Source: an uncultured Alphaproteobacteria bacterium (GTDB lineage: Bacteria; Pseudomonadota; Alphaproteobacteria; Caulobacterales; Caulobacteraceae). Taken from it: a stretch of 64,000 nucleotides of DNA. Made by a program: the position numbers and the translations under genes. The DNA is taken from positions 94,714 to 158,713 of the forward strand of contig CAIJOB010000004.1 in the NCBI GenBank assembly GCA_903822175.1, in the 5' to 3' direction. Under the pieces are notes generated by a model, which was not told the origin of the DNA, did not search any database, and saw only the letters and a list, made by a program, of their open reading frames with translations. Below are positions 41,229-50,007 of the stretch, piece after piece. Numbering within the stretch: the first letter of the stretch is position 1; every line of letters begins with the position of its first letter.

Positions 41229-42833
41229 TCAGGCGGCCTCGAAACGCGCCTCTTCGAGAGCGTTGGGCACCACCGGCTGGCCGAGCACCGCGCTCATCGC
41301 CTCCAGCAGCCGCTCCGGCTTGATCGGCTTTTCGACCACGCCGTTCATGCCGCACTGGCGGTAGACGGCGGCGTCGGCCGGATCGGCGTTGGCGGTGAGC
41401 GCCAGGATCGGGGTGAGCGCGCCGGCCTGGCGGCCCGACCGGATCAGGCGGGTGGCCTCGACGCCGTCCATGCCCGGCATCTTGATGTCCATCAGCACTA
41501 GACCAAAGGCGCCGGTGGCCGCGGCCGCCACCGCCGCGGCGCCGTCTTCCACCGCCTCGCAGGTGCAGCCGAACATCTCGCAGAGCATCTGGGCGACCAT
41601 GCGATTGGTGGCGTTGTCGTCGACAATCAGCACATGCAGCGACCCGCCCGCCGCCGCCACCGGACAGGCGACCGGCGCGGCCAAGGCCGGCTCCGGCAGC
41701 CAGTGCAGCGGCGCGGTGAAGCGGAACAGCCCGCCGCCACCCGGGTTGGCCAGCGCCTCGATGCGGCCGTCCATGCGGTCCAGGATCTGGCGGCAAACCG
41801 CCAGGCCCAAGCCCGCGCCGCCCAGGCGCACCCCATCCTCGGTCTGCTGGAAGGGGTGGAAGATGCTCTCCAGCCGGTCCGCCGGCACGCCGGGGCCCGT
41901 GTCGGCGACCTCGCCCACCAGCGTCACATATTCCCCCCTACGCTCGGCGTGCAGCCGTACGTTCACCGCCCCGCCGGGTGCGAACTTTAGGGCGTTGCTC
42001 ACCAGGTTGTTGATGACCTGCTGCACCCGCACGCGGTCGGCCAGGACCCAAAGGTCGGCAGGCCCCTCGTAGGCCGCGCTCAGGCTCACGTCCTTCAGTT
42101 CGGCCTGGGCCGACCAGAGCGCGGTGACGTCGTCGATGACCCGCGGGGCCAGCATCGGCTCCTCGTGCAGCTCCAGACCCGAGGCCTCGGCCCGCGACAG
42201 GTCCAGCGCGTCGTTGAGCAGCCGCAGCAGCGTTCCGCCGGACTGCAGGATGGTGTCGACCAGCGGCTCCAGATCGGCCTGACGCGACTTGCGCCGGATG
42301 ATCTCAGCCACCGCCAGGACGCCGTTCAGCGGGGTGCGGATCTCGTGGCTCATCACCGCCAGGAACCGGCCCTTGGCGGCCAGCGCATCCTGGGCGCTTT
42401 CCGCCAGACGCTTCATCTCCACCGCGTGCGACGCGGTCGCGGTCGCGGTGACCTGCAGCAGCGAGAGCACCGTGCCGACCCCGGCATAGCGGCCCGCGCA
42501 GGTGACGATGAAGCCCTGCAGCAGTTCCGATGGACGCTCCTCCATCACCCGCCCGCAGAATTCCTCCACCGTCATGTCGCCGTCGGCGATCAGCGGGTCG
42601 GTCTTCATCCAGCGCGCGATCGGGCGTTTGGCCCACAGTTCGTAGCCGTACTGCGCGGCCATGCGGACCAGGAAGGCGTTGCGCTCCACCAGGCCTACCG
42701 GGCGACCCTCGTCGTCCACCACCGCGATCACCAGCAGGTCGGGGTCGTCCTCGAACCGGCGATAGATGTCACGGCCGGTGTTGCGCGGCGTCGCCGGCGG
42801 CGAGAAAGGCGCAATATCGAGCAGAAGGGTCAT
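41229..42833 (-). CDS. CBS-domain hybrid histidine kinase / response regulator
   Basis: A 534-aa cytoplasmic two-component protein with no membrane helix. The N-terminal ~130 residues look like a CBS-pair sensory domain (LVIAVVDDEGRPVGLVERNAFL), followed by HisKA (FLAVMSHEIRTPLNG, His163), HATPase (NNLVSNALKF, DTGPGVP, GAGLGLAV) and a receiver (LIVDDNATNR, phosphoacceptor Asp in LMDIKMPGMDG, PILALTAN, KPIKP). The CBS sensor suggests nucleotide ligand sensing. It stands alone; no adjacent output regulator. Confidence 0.92.
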   Translation of the reverse strand: MTLLLDIAPFSPPATPRNTGRDIYRRFEDDPDLLVIAVVDDEGRPVGLVERNAFLVRMAAQYGYELWAKRPIARWMKTDPLIADGDMTVEEFCGRVMEERPSELLQGFIVTCAGRYAGVGTVLSLLQVTATATASHAVEMKRLAESAQDALAAKGRFLAVMSHEIRTPLNGVLAVAEIIRRKSRQADLEPLVDTILQSGGTLLRLLNDALDLSRAEASGLELHEEPMLAPRVIDDVTALWSAQAELKDVSLSAAYEGPADLWVLADRVRVQQVINNLVSNALKFAPGGAVNVRLHAERRGEYVTLVGEVADTGPGVPADRLESIFHPFQQTEDGVRLGGAGLGLAVCRQILDRMDGRIEALANPGGGGLFRFTAPLHWLPEPALAAPVACPVAAAGGSLHVLIVDDNATNRMVAQMLCEMFGCTCEAVEDGAAAVAAAATGAFGLVLMDIKMPGMDGVEATRLIRSGRQAGALTPILALTANADPADAAVYRQCGMNGVVEKPIKPERLLEAMSAVLGQPVVPNALEEARFEAA

Positions 42834-42963
42834 CGTTCACTCCCCCAGGGAACGACAGCCTCTTCGCAAGGGCGGCGCTAACGGCGCGTTAGAACCGCGC
42901 CCGGGCCTGGTTAAGGGCGCGCGAAGTGTTTGTGACAGGGTTAGCCGCCGTTAGCGGACGGCG

Positions 42964-43527
42964 TCACAAAGCCTTCAGAAAATGCACCCGCGCCGCGCCG
43001 TAGTCGCGAACATCCAAGGGCTCGAAGCCGGGAACGGCGAAGTCCGACTCGCCGGCGCCGCGTTCGAACACCACGATGGCGCCGGGCGCGAGCCAGTCGC
43101 CGGCGGCGAGCTTCTCAAGCGCAAACTCGCCCAGGCCCTTGGCGTAAGGCGGGTCGAGAAAGGCGAGCTCGAACGGCGGCCCGTCGCCGCTGGGGCGGAC
43201 GCCCAAGTCGGTGGCGTCGCGGCGGTGGACGCGGGTGGTTCCGAACTGTCCCAGGGCCTCGACGTTCTCGCGGATCGCGCCGCGGGCCGCCGTGTCGGTC
43301 TCCACGAACAGGCAAAAGGCCGCGCCTCGCGACAGCGCCTCGAAGCCCAGCGCGCCGGAGCCGGCGAAGAGGTCGATGACCCGCTGATCGCGCACACCGT
43401 TCGACCAGGCGGCATGCTCCAGGATGTTGAAGATCGCCTGACGGGCCCGGTCGGACGTCGGCCGGGTGGCGTCACCTTGCGGGGCGGCCAGGGTCTTGCC
43501 GCGGAAACTGCCGGAAACGATGCGCAT
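42964..43527 (-). CDS. rsmD: 16S rRNA (guanine(966)-N(2))-methyltransferase RsmD
   Basis: A 187-aa SAM-dependent methyltransferase. RsmD starts MRIVSGSFRGKTL, has TRPTSDRARQAIFNIL, the SAM motif DLFAGSGALGFEALSRGA and the catalytic DPPY motif (residues 125-128). It methylates G966 of 16S rRNA in the assembled 30S subunit. It is 11 bp after the acyltransferase gene on the same strand, so co-transcription is likely. Confidence 0.95.
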   Translation of the reverse strand: MRIVSGSFRGKTLAAPQGDATRPTSDRARQAIFNILEHAAWSNGVRDQRVIDLFAGSGALGFEALSRGAAFCLFVETDTAARGAIRENVEALGQFGTTRVHRRDATDLGVRPSGDGPPFELAFLDPPYAKGLGEFALEKLAAGDWLAPGAIVVFERGAGESDFAVPGFEPLDVRDYGAARVHFLKAL

Positions 43528-43538
43528 GAGGCGCGGTC

Positions 43539-44177
43539 TTAAGCCCAGCGCTGCGGCGGCGCGAGCGCCTTCAGCCCTTCCAACGCCACCCGTAGCGCTT
43601 CCATGAACGCCGCGCGGTCGCCGCCCCAGTGGACCGCGTCGCCGATCAGCACGGTGCAGTTCAGCGGCACCGGCACATGGGCGCCCTTCGGCAGCACCCG
43701 GCCCGCGCCCTGCAGCCAGATCGGTACCACCGGCGCGTCCGGGAAATCGGCGGCGAGGCGGGCCACCCCGCTCTTCAGCTTGGTCAGTTCCTCGCCATCG
43801 CCGCGGGTGCCTTCCGGGAAGATCAGCACGATGTCGCCGGCCGCCAGCGCCTCGCGGGCCGGCGCCAGCACGTCCTCGCCGCTCCCGGCCCGGTCGCGCG
43901 CCACCGGCACGATCGCCAGGATGTTGCGCGAGAACCAGCTCATCAGCCGCCCTCTAAGGAAGTAGTCCGCCGCCGCCGCCGGCCGCACTCGGTCCAAGGC
44001 CTTCGACGGATAGATGGTCAGCAGCAGCACCGTGTCGACGTGGCTGGAATGGTTGGCGACCAGGATCGCAGGACCCTTCAGCGGCAGCTTCTCGCGCCCG
44101 ACGATGTCGGCGCCGGTGAACACCCGCGCGATCGGCCGGGCGATCAGGACGATGACCGCGCGTCTCAGCCAGCGCAT
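43539..44177 (-). CDS. PlsC-like 1-acylglycerol-3-phosphate acyltransferase family protein
   Basis: A 212-aa membrane-associated acyltransferase. The catalytic H(X4)D motif is in VANHSSHVD, and the glycerol-phosphate-binding FPEGTR motif is in IFPEGTRGDGEEL. A hydrophobic segment is at the N-terminus. The family makes phosphatidic acid, the substrate of CdsA, encoded 13 bp upstream on the same strand. Cluster position supports a phospholipid role. Confidence 0.9.
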   Translation of the reverse strand: MRWLRRAVIVLIARPIARVFTGADIVGREKLPLKGPAILVANHSSHVDTVLLLTIYPSKALDRVRPAAAADYFLRGRLMSWFSRNILAIVPVARDRAGSGEDVLAPAREALAAGDIVLIFPEGTRGDGEELTKLKSGVARLAADFPDAPVVPIWLQGAGRVLPKGAHVPVPLNCTVLIGDAVHWGGDRAAFMEALRVALEGLKALAPPQRWA

Positions 44178-44190
44178 GCAGGCCCGCCCA

Positions 44191-45159
44191 TCAGAAATAG
44201 TCCTTCAGGCAGAAGAACATCAGGATGTGGAAATAGAGCGGCGCAGTGAAGATCAGGCTGTCGGCGCGGTCCAGCAGGCCGCCGTGGCCGGGGATAAGCG
44301 CGCTGGAATCCTTCACCCCGATGTCGCGCTTGATGGCGCTCATGGTCACATCGCCCGCGAAGCCCGCCACCGGCAGGGCTGCGGCCATGATGGCTAGACC
44401 CACGCCTGTGAGCGGGGTGAACACCGGCCCCAGGAACCAGATCAGCGCCGCCGTGGTCGCCCAGCCGCCGAGGAAGCCCTCCCAGGTCTTGTTGGGGCTG
44501 ACCTTGGGGATGATCTTCCGACGCCCCAAGAGCTTGCCCCAGACGTACTGCATGACGTCGTTCGCCTCGGTCGCCACAAGCAGGAAGAACACCAGGCCCG
44601 CAGGCCCGGCCGGCAGGTGAGCTGCCGCCGGTGTCCGCATCAGGAAGGCGGCGAAACCCAGATTGTAGACGCAGGTGACCAAGCCCCAGTGGAAGGTCGC
44701 CGCCGTCGCCAGGAACGCTCGCGTCTGGCCGATCCAGGTCATCATGAAGGGCAGGAACATGAAGACGTAGACCGGGATGAACACCAGATACATGCCGTAC
44801 CGGTCGATGGCGATGAAGGCGTAGCTGACCGGTATGCACAGGTAGGCCAGCAGCACGATCAGCCGGTCTTCCGGCCGGATGTGCGCCAGCGACAGAAACT
44901 CTCGCAGGGCAATGAACGAGATCACCGCGAACAGCAGGACGACCGCGACCCAGCCCAACAGAAGGGCGCCGGTCAGGAGCGCGATCATCACCCACCAGGA
45001 GGTGATCCGCTGGCGCAGATTGGTGAAATCGCCACCAGGCTTGAGCACCGGCAGGGCCGCCGTGACCACGACCGCGAAGGTCAGGACGCCCAGGACTCCG
45101 CCCAGGCCCCAGAGCAGGGCCGGCGCTTGGCTGGCGAAGAAGCCGATGATCGTGTCCAT
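44191..45159 (-). CDS. cdsA: Phosphatidate cytidylyltransferase
   Basis: A 322-aa integral membrane enzyme with about eight helices, making CDP-diacylglycerol from phosphatidate and CTP. The CdsA signature is GDVTMSAIKRDIGVKDSS, followed by PGHGGLLDRADS. PNKTWEG lies before it. The ATG at 45159 is chosen as the family start. In a cluster with a PlsC-like acyltransferase and, divergently, a CDP-alcohol phosphatidyltransferase. Confidence 0.95.
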   Translation of the reverse strand: MDTIIGFFASQAPALLWGLGGVLGVLTFAVVVTAALPVLKPGGDFTNLRQRITSWWVMIALLTGALLLGWVAVVLLFAVISFIALREFLSLAHIRPEDRLIVLLAYLCIPVSYAFIAIDRYGMYLVFIPVYVFMFLPFMMTWIGQTRAFLATAATFHWGLVTCVYNLGFAAFLMRTPAAAHLPAGPAGLVFFLLVATEANDVMQYVWGKLLGRRKIIPKVSPNKTWEGFLGGWATTAALIWFLGPVFTPLTGVGLAIMAAALPVAGFAGDVTMSAIKRDIGVKDSSALIPGHGGLLDRADSLIFTAPLYFHILMFFCLKDYF

Positions 45160-45251
45160 GGTTCCCCTGTCGCCAAGGAGCATGACGGGCGCGCTTCTCG
45201 GGTCAAGCGAGCTCGCTTGACGGTAGAAGCCGCCGCAGCGACGGTCCCCCG

Positions 45252-45650
45252 GTGTCAGCCCTCCAACGCCTCGCGAAATCCACCGCCGTCCACGTGGCTT
45301 TCGCCTTCGTCGCCATGGGCGGCTGGACGCTGTTCGCCAACGCCGGGCACGGGCTTGCCGCCGCCTGGCTCCCGGCTCTGGTGCAGGGCGCGATCTCCGG
45401 CGTCATCACGCTCGTCCTCAAGCGCGCGCTGGAGGCCATGGCCGCGCGCCTGACGGGCCCCATCGCCCATGTCATCCCACCAGCCGTGACCGCGGCGGTG
45501 ATCCTGGCTGTGCTGATCGGCGTCCACGGGCTGATCGGCACACCGGAGATCGCCCGCACCATCGCCGTCCCCTGGAGCGTCTCGACCCTCTACGCGATCA
45601 TCTACACCTCAGTGCTTGTGCGCGGAAAAGCCGGAGCGGCCAGATCATGA
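45252..45650 (+). CDS. Small membrane protein of the phospholipid cluster
   Basis: A 132-aa inner-membrane protein with four helices (near residues 10-28, 38-57, 70-95 and 105-125), starting at GTG. There is no recognised domain. Its stop overlaps the start of the CDP-alcohol transferase gene (ATGA), so it is translationally coupled to it and probably works with it. Confidence 0.75.
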   Translation: MSALQRLAKSTAVHVAFAFVAMGGWTLFANAGHGLAAAWLPALVQGAISGVITLVLKRALEAMAARLTGPIAHVIPPAVTAAVILAVLIGVHGLIGTPEIARTIAVPWSVSTLYAIIYTSVLVRGKAGAARS

Positions 45651-46330
45651 GCGAGCCCTCTCACGAGAATCGCCGCCCGATCAAGAGCCGCGCCAGCGGC
45701 TGGGCCCAGGCCTCAGCGCGGATCCTGGCCAAGGCCGGCGCCAGCCCCAACATGATCTCCGGCGCCAGCGTCGCCTTCGCCGCCCTGGGCGGCTCGCTGA
45801 TGGCCCTGGCCGGCATGAGCGGCCCCGTCCCGCGCGGCGTCGAACTGATCGCTGCGGCGGCGTGCATCCAGGCCCGGCTGATCTGCAACCTCCTGGACGG
45901 CATGGTGGCGGTCGAGTTCAAGCGCGGCAGCACATCCGGCGCCATCTGGAACGAGCTACCCGACCGGGTCTCCGACGCCCTGTTCCTGGCGGGCGCCGGG
46001 GCCTGCGCCTTCGTCTCGCTCCACCCGCTGACCGGCCTGACCCTGGGCTGGGTCGCCGCGGTGCTGGCGGTGACCACCGCCTATGTGCGCGAGCTTGGGC
46101 GCGGCCTGGGCTTTGCCGCTGACTTCTCCGGCCCCATGGCCAAGCCGCAGCGGATGGCGGCCCTGACCGCCACCTGCGTGATCGCCGCCTTCGAGCCCCT
46201 GTGGAAAGGCCAGGGCGAGGTGATGCTGATCGGACTGCTGATCATCGCGCTGGGAACGGCGCTCACCGTGGCGCGGCGCACCCGCAACCTCGCCCGGGCG
46301 CTCGCCGAGCGGGCGCGGACCGCCAACTAG
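45647..46330 (+). CDS. CDP-alcohol phosphatidyltransferase family protein
   Basis: A 227-aa membrane enzyme that would join a CDP-lipid to an alcohol headgroup. The family signature DGxxAR(x8)GxxxDxxxD is changed to DGMVAVEFKRGSTSG followed by AIWNELPDRVSD: Arg becomes Val and one Asp becomes Asn, while the others are kept. Several helices flank the motif. A divergent subfamily with a DGxVAVE form exists in alphaproteobacteria. The headgroup is unknown. Its stop shares a CTAG with the rluB-like gene. Confidence 0.87.
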   Translation: MSEPSHENRRPIKSRASGWAQASARILAKAGASPNMISGASVAFAALGGSLMALAGMSGPVPRGVELIAAAACIQARLICNLLDGMVAVEFKRGSTSGAIWNELPDRVSDALFLAGAGACAFVSLHPLTGLTLGWVAAVLAVTTAYVRELGRGLGFAADFSGPMAKPQRMAALTATCVIAAFEPLWKGQGEVMLIGLLIIALGTALTVARRTRNLARALAERARTAN

Positions 46331-47412
46331 CGCGGCTTGCGCCCGCCCGGCTTAGCGCCGGACTTGCGCTTCGGACCGCCGGTCTTGGCGATCACTGGCT
46401 TGGGCTTCGGCTTCGCCCAGCCGGCCTTGTATTCCATCTTCTTGGGCGTCTCGCCGGTCGGAGACGTCCGCGGGCGCCGGTCGGGCTTGCCCGAGCGGGT
46501 CTTCTGGCCTGGCCGGCCTATCTCCACCGCGCCGCGCCTCGGCCCCGCCGCCACCTTGGCCGGCGCCTTCCAGAGCGGCCGGTCGCCCTTGGGCATGTTG
46601 GCCGGCGCGATGTGCTCGGCCATCTGTTCGCGGATCACGCGGGGTCCCACTTCCTCGACCTCGCCGGGCAGCAGGGTCCCCAGCGCGAAGGGTCCGTAGG
46701 AGAGGCGGATCAGCCGGTTCACCTTCAGGCCCAGAGCCTCCAGCACGCGGCGAACCTCGCGGTTCTTGCCCTCGGCCAGCACCACGGTGATCCACAGGTT
46801 GGCGCCCTGGGGCCCCTCCTTGGCCTTGTCCAGCGTCGCCTCGATCGACCCATAGTGGACGCCCTCGACGGTGATCCCCTTCGTCAGGGTGTCGAGCTTC
46901 TCCTGCGTCACCCGGCCCCGGGCGCGGGCGCGATAGCGGCGCACGATCCCGGTGGTCGGCATCTCCAGCGCCCGGGCCAGCCCGCCGTCATTGGTCAGCA
47001 GCAACAGGCCTTCGGAATTGATGTCCAGACGGCCCACGGAGATCAGCCGGGGCAACCCCCCGGGGAGGTGATCGAACACGGTCGGGCGGCCCTGCGGGTC
47101 CTTGTGACTGGTCACCAGGTCCAGCGGCTTGTGATAGCGGAAGAGGCGCGCCGGCTCGGCCTCGGTGACCACCGCGCCGTCCACCGTCAGGATGTCGCCG
47201 GCCTCGACCTTCACCGCCGGCGTGGTCAGCACCTGGCCGTTCAGCGCCACCCGCCCGGCCTCGATCAGCCGCTCCACCTCGCGCCGCGAGGCCACGCCGG
47301 CGCGGGCCAGCATCTTGGCGACGCGGTCTCCGCCGGCGTCGGAGGGGCTGTCGGAAGGCGTGCGGGCTTGACCGGAAGGGCGGGCGCCGGTTCGTTGCGG
47401 ATCGTGGACCAT
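46327..47412 (-). CDS. RluB-like 23S rRNA pseudouridine synthase
   Basis: A 361-aa RsuA/RluB-family enzyme. The S4 RNA-binding domain (VAKMLARAGVASRREVERLI) is followed by the catalytic domain with GRLDINSEGLLLLTNDG (catalytic Asp) and EGKNREVRRVLEALG. The last ~100 residues are a basic Lys/Arg/Pro/Gly tail, as in RluB. It converts a uridine in 23S rRNA, probably at position 2605 in E. coli numbering. The first 30 residues are dispensable-looking, so a later start is possible. Confidence 0.93.
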   Translation of the reverse strand: MVHDPQRTGARPSGQARTPSDSPSDAGGDRVAKMLARAGVASRREVERLIEAGRVALNGQVLTTPAVKVEAGDILTVDGAVVTEAEPARLFRYHKPLDLVTSHKDPQGRPTVFDHLPGGLPRLISVGRLDINSEGLLLLTNDGGLARALEMPTTGIVRRYRARARGRVTQEKLDTLTKGITVEGVHYGSIEATLDKAKEGPQGANLWITVVLAEGKNREVRRVLEALGLKVNRLIRLSYGPFALGTLLPGEVEEVGPRVIREQMAEHIAPANMPKGDRPLWKAPAKVAAGPRRGAVEIGRPGQKTRSGKPDRRPRTSPTGETPKKMEYKAGWAKPKPKPVIAKTGGPKRKSGAKPGGRKPR

Positions 47413-47862
47413 GATCTTCGCACCATGCGCATCGCCCTTGAGGCCGCGCAAGCCGCCGCCGAGCGCGGCGAGACGCCGGTGGGCGCCGTCATCCTCGACG
47501 ACGCCTCCGGCGAGGTGATCGCGGTCGGCGCCAATCAGCCGATCGGCGCCCACGATCCCACGGCCCACGCCGAGATCGTGGCGATCCGCGCCGCGGCCCA
47601 GAAACTCGGCAACTACCGCCTGACCGGCCTCACCCTGGTGGTGACGCTGGAGCCTTGCGCCATGTGCGCCGGCGCCATCAGCCACGCCCGCATCGGCCGG
47701 CTGGTGTTCGGGGCCGAGGACGCCAAGGGCGGCGCGGTGGTCAATGGCCCCAGGTTCTTCGAACAGCCCACCTGCCATTCCCGCCCCACAGTCACTTCGG
47801 GCGTGCTCGCCGAGGAAAGCTCGGCCATGCTGAAAGCGTTCTTCAAGGCGCGGCGGAGCTAG
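47404..47862 (+). CDS. tadA: tRNA(adenine34) deaminase TadA
   Basis: A 152-aa zinc enzyme converting A34 to inosine in the tRNA-Arg anticodon. HAEIVAIRAA holds the zinc-binding His and the catalytic Glu, and PCAMCAGAI the two zinc cysteines; GETPVGAVI opens the fold. The GTG at 47404 gives the typical start MDHDLRTMRIAL and overlaps the divergent rluB-like gene by 9 bp; an ATG at 47425 is an alternative. It is divergent from rluB, with no separate promoter space. Confidence 0.94.
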   Translation: MDHDLRTMRIALEAAQAAAERGETPVGAVILDDASGEVIAVGANQPIGAHDPTAHAEIVAIRAAAQKLGNYRLTGLTLVVTLEPCAMCAGAISHARIGRLVFGAEDAKGGAVVNGPRFFEQPTCHSRPTVTSGVLAEESSAMLKAFFKARRS

Positions 47863-47864
47863 GC

Positions 47865-48080
47865 ATGGTCAAGGCGGACTATTGGGACGTCGACGACGCC
47901 CAGGTGATCGAAAAGACCGGCAAGCCGCTCGCCCACTGGGAGGGCGTGCTCGACCGCCTCGGGGCGGCTTCGGCGAAATCCAACGATGTCGTGGCTCATC
48001 TGCAGAGCGCCCACGGCGTCCCGCGCTACTGGGCGCGCACGCTGACCACCCGCTACCTCAGGGCTCGCGAACGGGCCTGA
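47865..48080 (+). CDS. DUF4287-like small protein
   Basis: A 71-aa acidic-to-neutral protein with the pattern TGKPLAHWEGVLDRLG, then AHGVPRYWARTLTTRYLRAR, resembling DUF4287 domains (small DNA-associated or immunity-type helical modules of unknown role). It starts 3 bp after the tadA stop, so the two are likely co-transcribed. Confidence 0.7.
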   Translation: MVKADYWDVDDAQVIEKTGKPLAHWEGVLDRLGAASAKSNDVVAHLQSAHGVPRYWARTLTTRYLRARERA

Positions 48081-48150
48081 CCCTTGCCAACCGGCCGCCG
48101 GCGGTCGGAAGATGCTCCCATAAAATCAAAACCTATTGGGAGTGACGGTC

Positions 48151-49029
48151 ATGGCGGGTCTGCTCGAAGGAAAAGTCGCGATCATTACAGGCGCCGGCGG
48201 CGGCCTGGGCGAGGCCTACGCCAAGCTGTTCGCCAAGGAGGGCGCCAGCGTCGTCGTCAACGACCTCGGCGGCTCGCGCGACGGCTCCGGAACGGGGACC
48301 AGCGCGGCGGCGGAAAAGGTCGTGGCGGAGATCAAGGCGGCGGGCGGCCAGGCCGTGGCCAACGGCGACGACGTCTCATCCGTTCAGGGCGGCGAGAACA
48401 TCCTGCAGTCCGCGCTCGACGCTTTCGGCAAGGTCGACATCCTGGTCTGCAACGCCGGCATCCTGCGCGACAAGACCTTCGCCAACACCAGCGAAGAGGA
48501 CTGGGACAAGGTCATCAAGGTGCACCTGAAGGGCACCTACTGCTGCGCGCTCCCGGTCTGGAAATACATGAAGGATCACGGCGGCGGCTCGATGGTGCTG
48601 ACCTCGTCCACCTCCGGTCTCTTCGGCAATTTCGGCCAGACCAACTACGGGGCCGCCAAGGCCGGCATCTACGGAATGGTCCGGGTGATGTCGATCGAGG
48701 GGCGCAAGTACAACATCCGGGTCATGGGCCTGGCGCCGGGCGCCTACACCCGGATGACCTCCGACCTGCCCGGCCGCATCGGCAAGGACCCGGACCCCTT
48801 GAGCCTGCCGGAGAACGTGGCGCCGGGCGTGCTGTTCATGGTCAGCGACCTCGCCGCCGAGCATTCCGGCAAGATCCTCGGCGTCTCCAGCCGCGGCGTG
48901 CGGGAGATCAAGATGCTGCAGACCGGCGGCTTCCAGCCCGGCCGGCCCTACACGGCCCAGGAGGTCGCCGAGCACGCCTCGCAGGTGTTCTTCCCCAACG
49001 CCGAGGAGCGGACAGCGCAAACGGCGTAG
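48151..49029 (+). CDS. MFE-2-type short-chain dehydrogenase
   Basis: A 292-aa SDR with the NAD motif TGAGGGLG, the NAG motif CNAG, catalytic Ser in LTSSTSG and YxxxK as NYGAAKAG. The insert NDLGGSRDGSG after the second strand is the hallmark of the (R)-3-hydroxyacyl-CoA dehydrogenase domain of MFE-2-like (HSD17B4) enzymes. Predicted to oxidise (R)-3-hydroxyacyl-CoA or act on steroid-like substrates. It would pair well with the MaoC hydratase of this window. Confidence 0.9.
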   Translation: MAGLLEGKVAIITGAGGGLGEAYAKLFAKEGASVVVNDLGGSRDGSGTGTSAAAEKVVAEIKAAGGQAVANGDDVSSVQGGENILQSALDAFGKVDILVCNAGILRDKTFANTSEEDWDKVIKVHLKGTYCCALPVWKYMKDHGGGSMVLTSSTSGLFGNFGQTNYGAAKAGIYGMVRVMSIEGRKYNIRVMGLAPGAYTRMTSDLPGRIGKDPDPLSLPENVAPGVLFMVSDLAAEHSGKILGVSSRGVREIKMLQTGGFQPGRPYTAQEVAEHASQVFFPNAEERTAQTA

Positions 49030-49092
49030 GCGCTTCTGCATCCAACGCTCCCGCCCGCGGCGACTAGCTGTCGAAACGGCGGGGGCGGCGCG

Positions 49093-50007
49093 ATGGCGAA
49101 GGACGGCGGACAGACCAGCGAGGCGCTTGCGCGCCTGAGCGGGGTCAAGAAACGGTACGGCGCCACCGTGGCCCTGGACGGCCTCGATCTTGAGGTGCGC
49201 CCCGGCGAACTGCTCTCCGTGCTGGGACCGAACGGCGCGGGCAAGACCACAGCCATCGCGCTCATGCTGGGCCTGCAGGTCCCCGACGCCGGTGAGGTCA
49301 GCCTCTTCGGCCGTTCGCCGCATGACCTGGCCGCGCGGCGCAACGTCGGCGTGATGATGCAGGAGGTCGCGCTCCCCGACGCGCTCACCGTGCGCGACCT
49401 GATCGGCCAGACCTGCGCCTACTACCCCGCGCCGCTCACGCTCGCCGAGACCATCGCGCTGGCCGGCGTCGAGAAGATCGCCACGCGCCCCTACTCGAAA
49501 CTCTCCGGCGGCCAGAAGCGCCAGGCGCAGTTCGCGCTGGCCATCTGCGGCCGCCCGCGCCTCTTGTTCCTCGACGAGCCGACCACCGGCCTCGACATCA
49601 ATGCGCGCGAGACCATGTGGGCCTGCGTGCGCAACCTGGTCGGCGCCGGAACCGCCGTGGTGCTGACCACGCACTACATCGAGGAAGCTGAGGCTCTGGC
49701 CGACCGCGTCGTCGTCATGGCCAAGGGCCACGAGGTTGCGCAGGGGACCGTCCGAGACATGCGCGCGCTCGTCTCCCGCAAGCGGATCGACTGCGCCACT
49801 TCGCTCACCCTCGCCAAGGTCCAGGCCTGGACCGAGGTCAGCGCCGCCACCCTGGGCGACAACGGCCAGCTCGCCATCACCACCGCCGACGCGGAAGCCG
49901 TAGTCCGCAAGCTGCTCGCCGCCGACCCGGACCTGAAGGACCTGGAGGTGCGCCGCGCCGGCCTCTCCGAAGCCTTCGCCGAACTGACCCAGGAGCCCGC
50001 GCAATGA
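49093..50007 (+). CDS. ABC transporter ATP-binding protein
   Basis: A 304-aa ATPase of an ABC-2-type exporter. It has Walker A GPNGAGKT, the signature LSGGQKRQ, Walker B LLFLDEP and the H-loop TTH. The C-terminal ~80 residues are an accessory domain seen in drug or polysaccharide exporters. It overlaps the permease gene by four bases. The substrate is unknown; such small two-gene systems often export drugs or lipids. Confidence 0.95.
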   Translation: MAKDGGQTSEALARLSGVKKRYGATVALDGLDLEVRPGELLSVLGPNGAGKTTAIALMLGLQVPDAGEVSLFGRSPHDLAARRNVGVMMQEVALPDALTVRDLIGQTCAYYPAPLTLAETIALAGVEKIATRPYSKLSGGQKRQAQFALAICGRPRLLFLDEPTTGLDINARETMWACVRNLVGAGTAVVLTTHYIEEAEALADRVVVMAKGHEVAQGTVRDMRALVSRKRIDCATSLTLAKVQAWTEVSAATLGDNGQLAITTADAEAVVRKLLAADPDLKDLEVRRAGLSEAFAELTQEPAQ

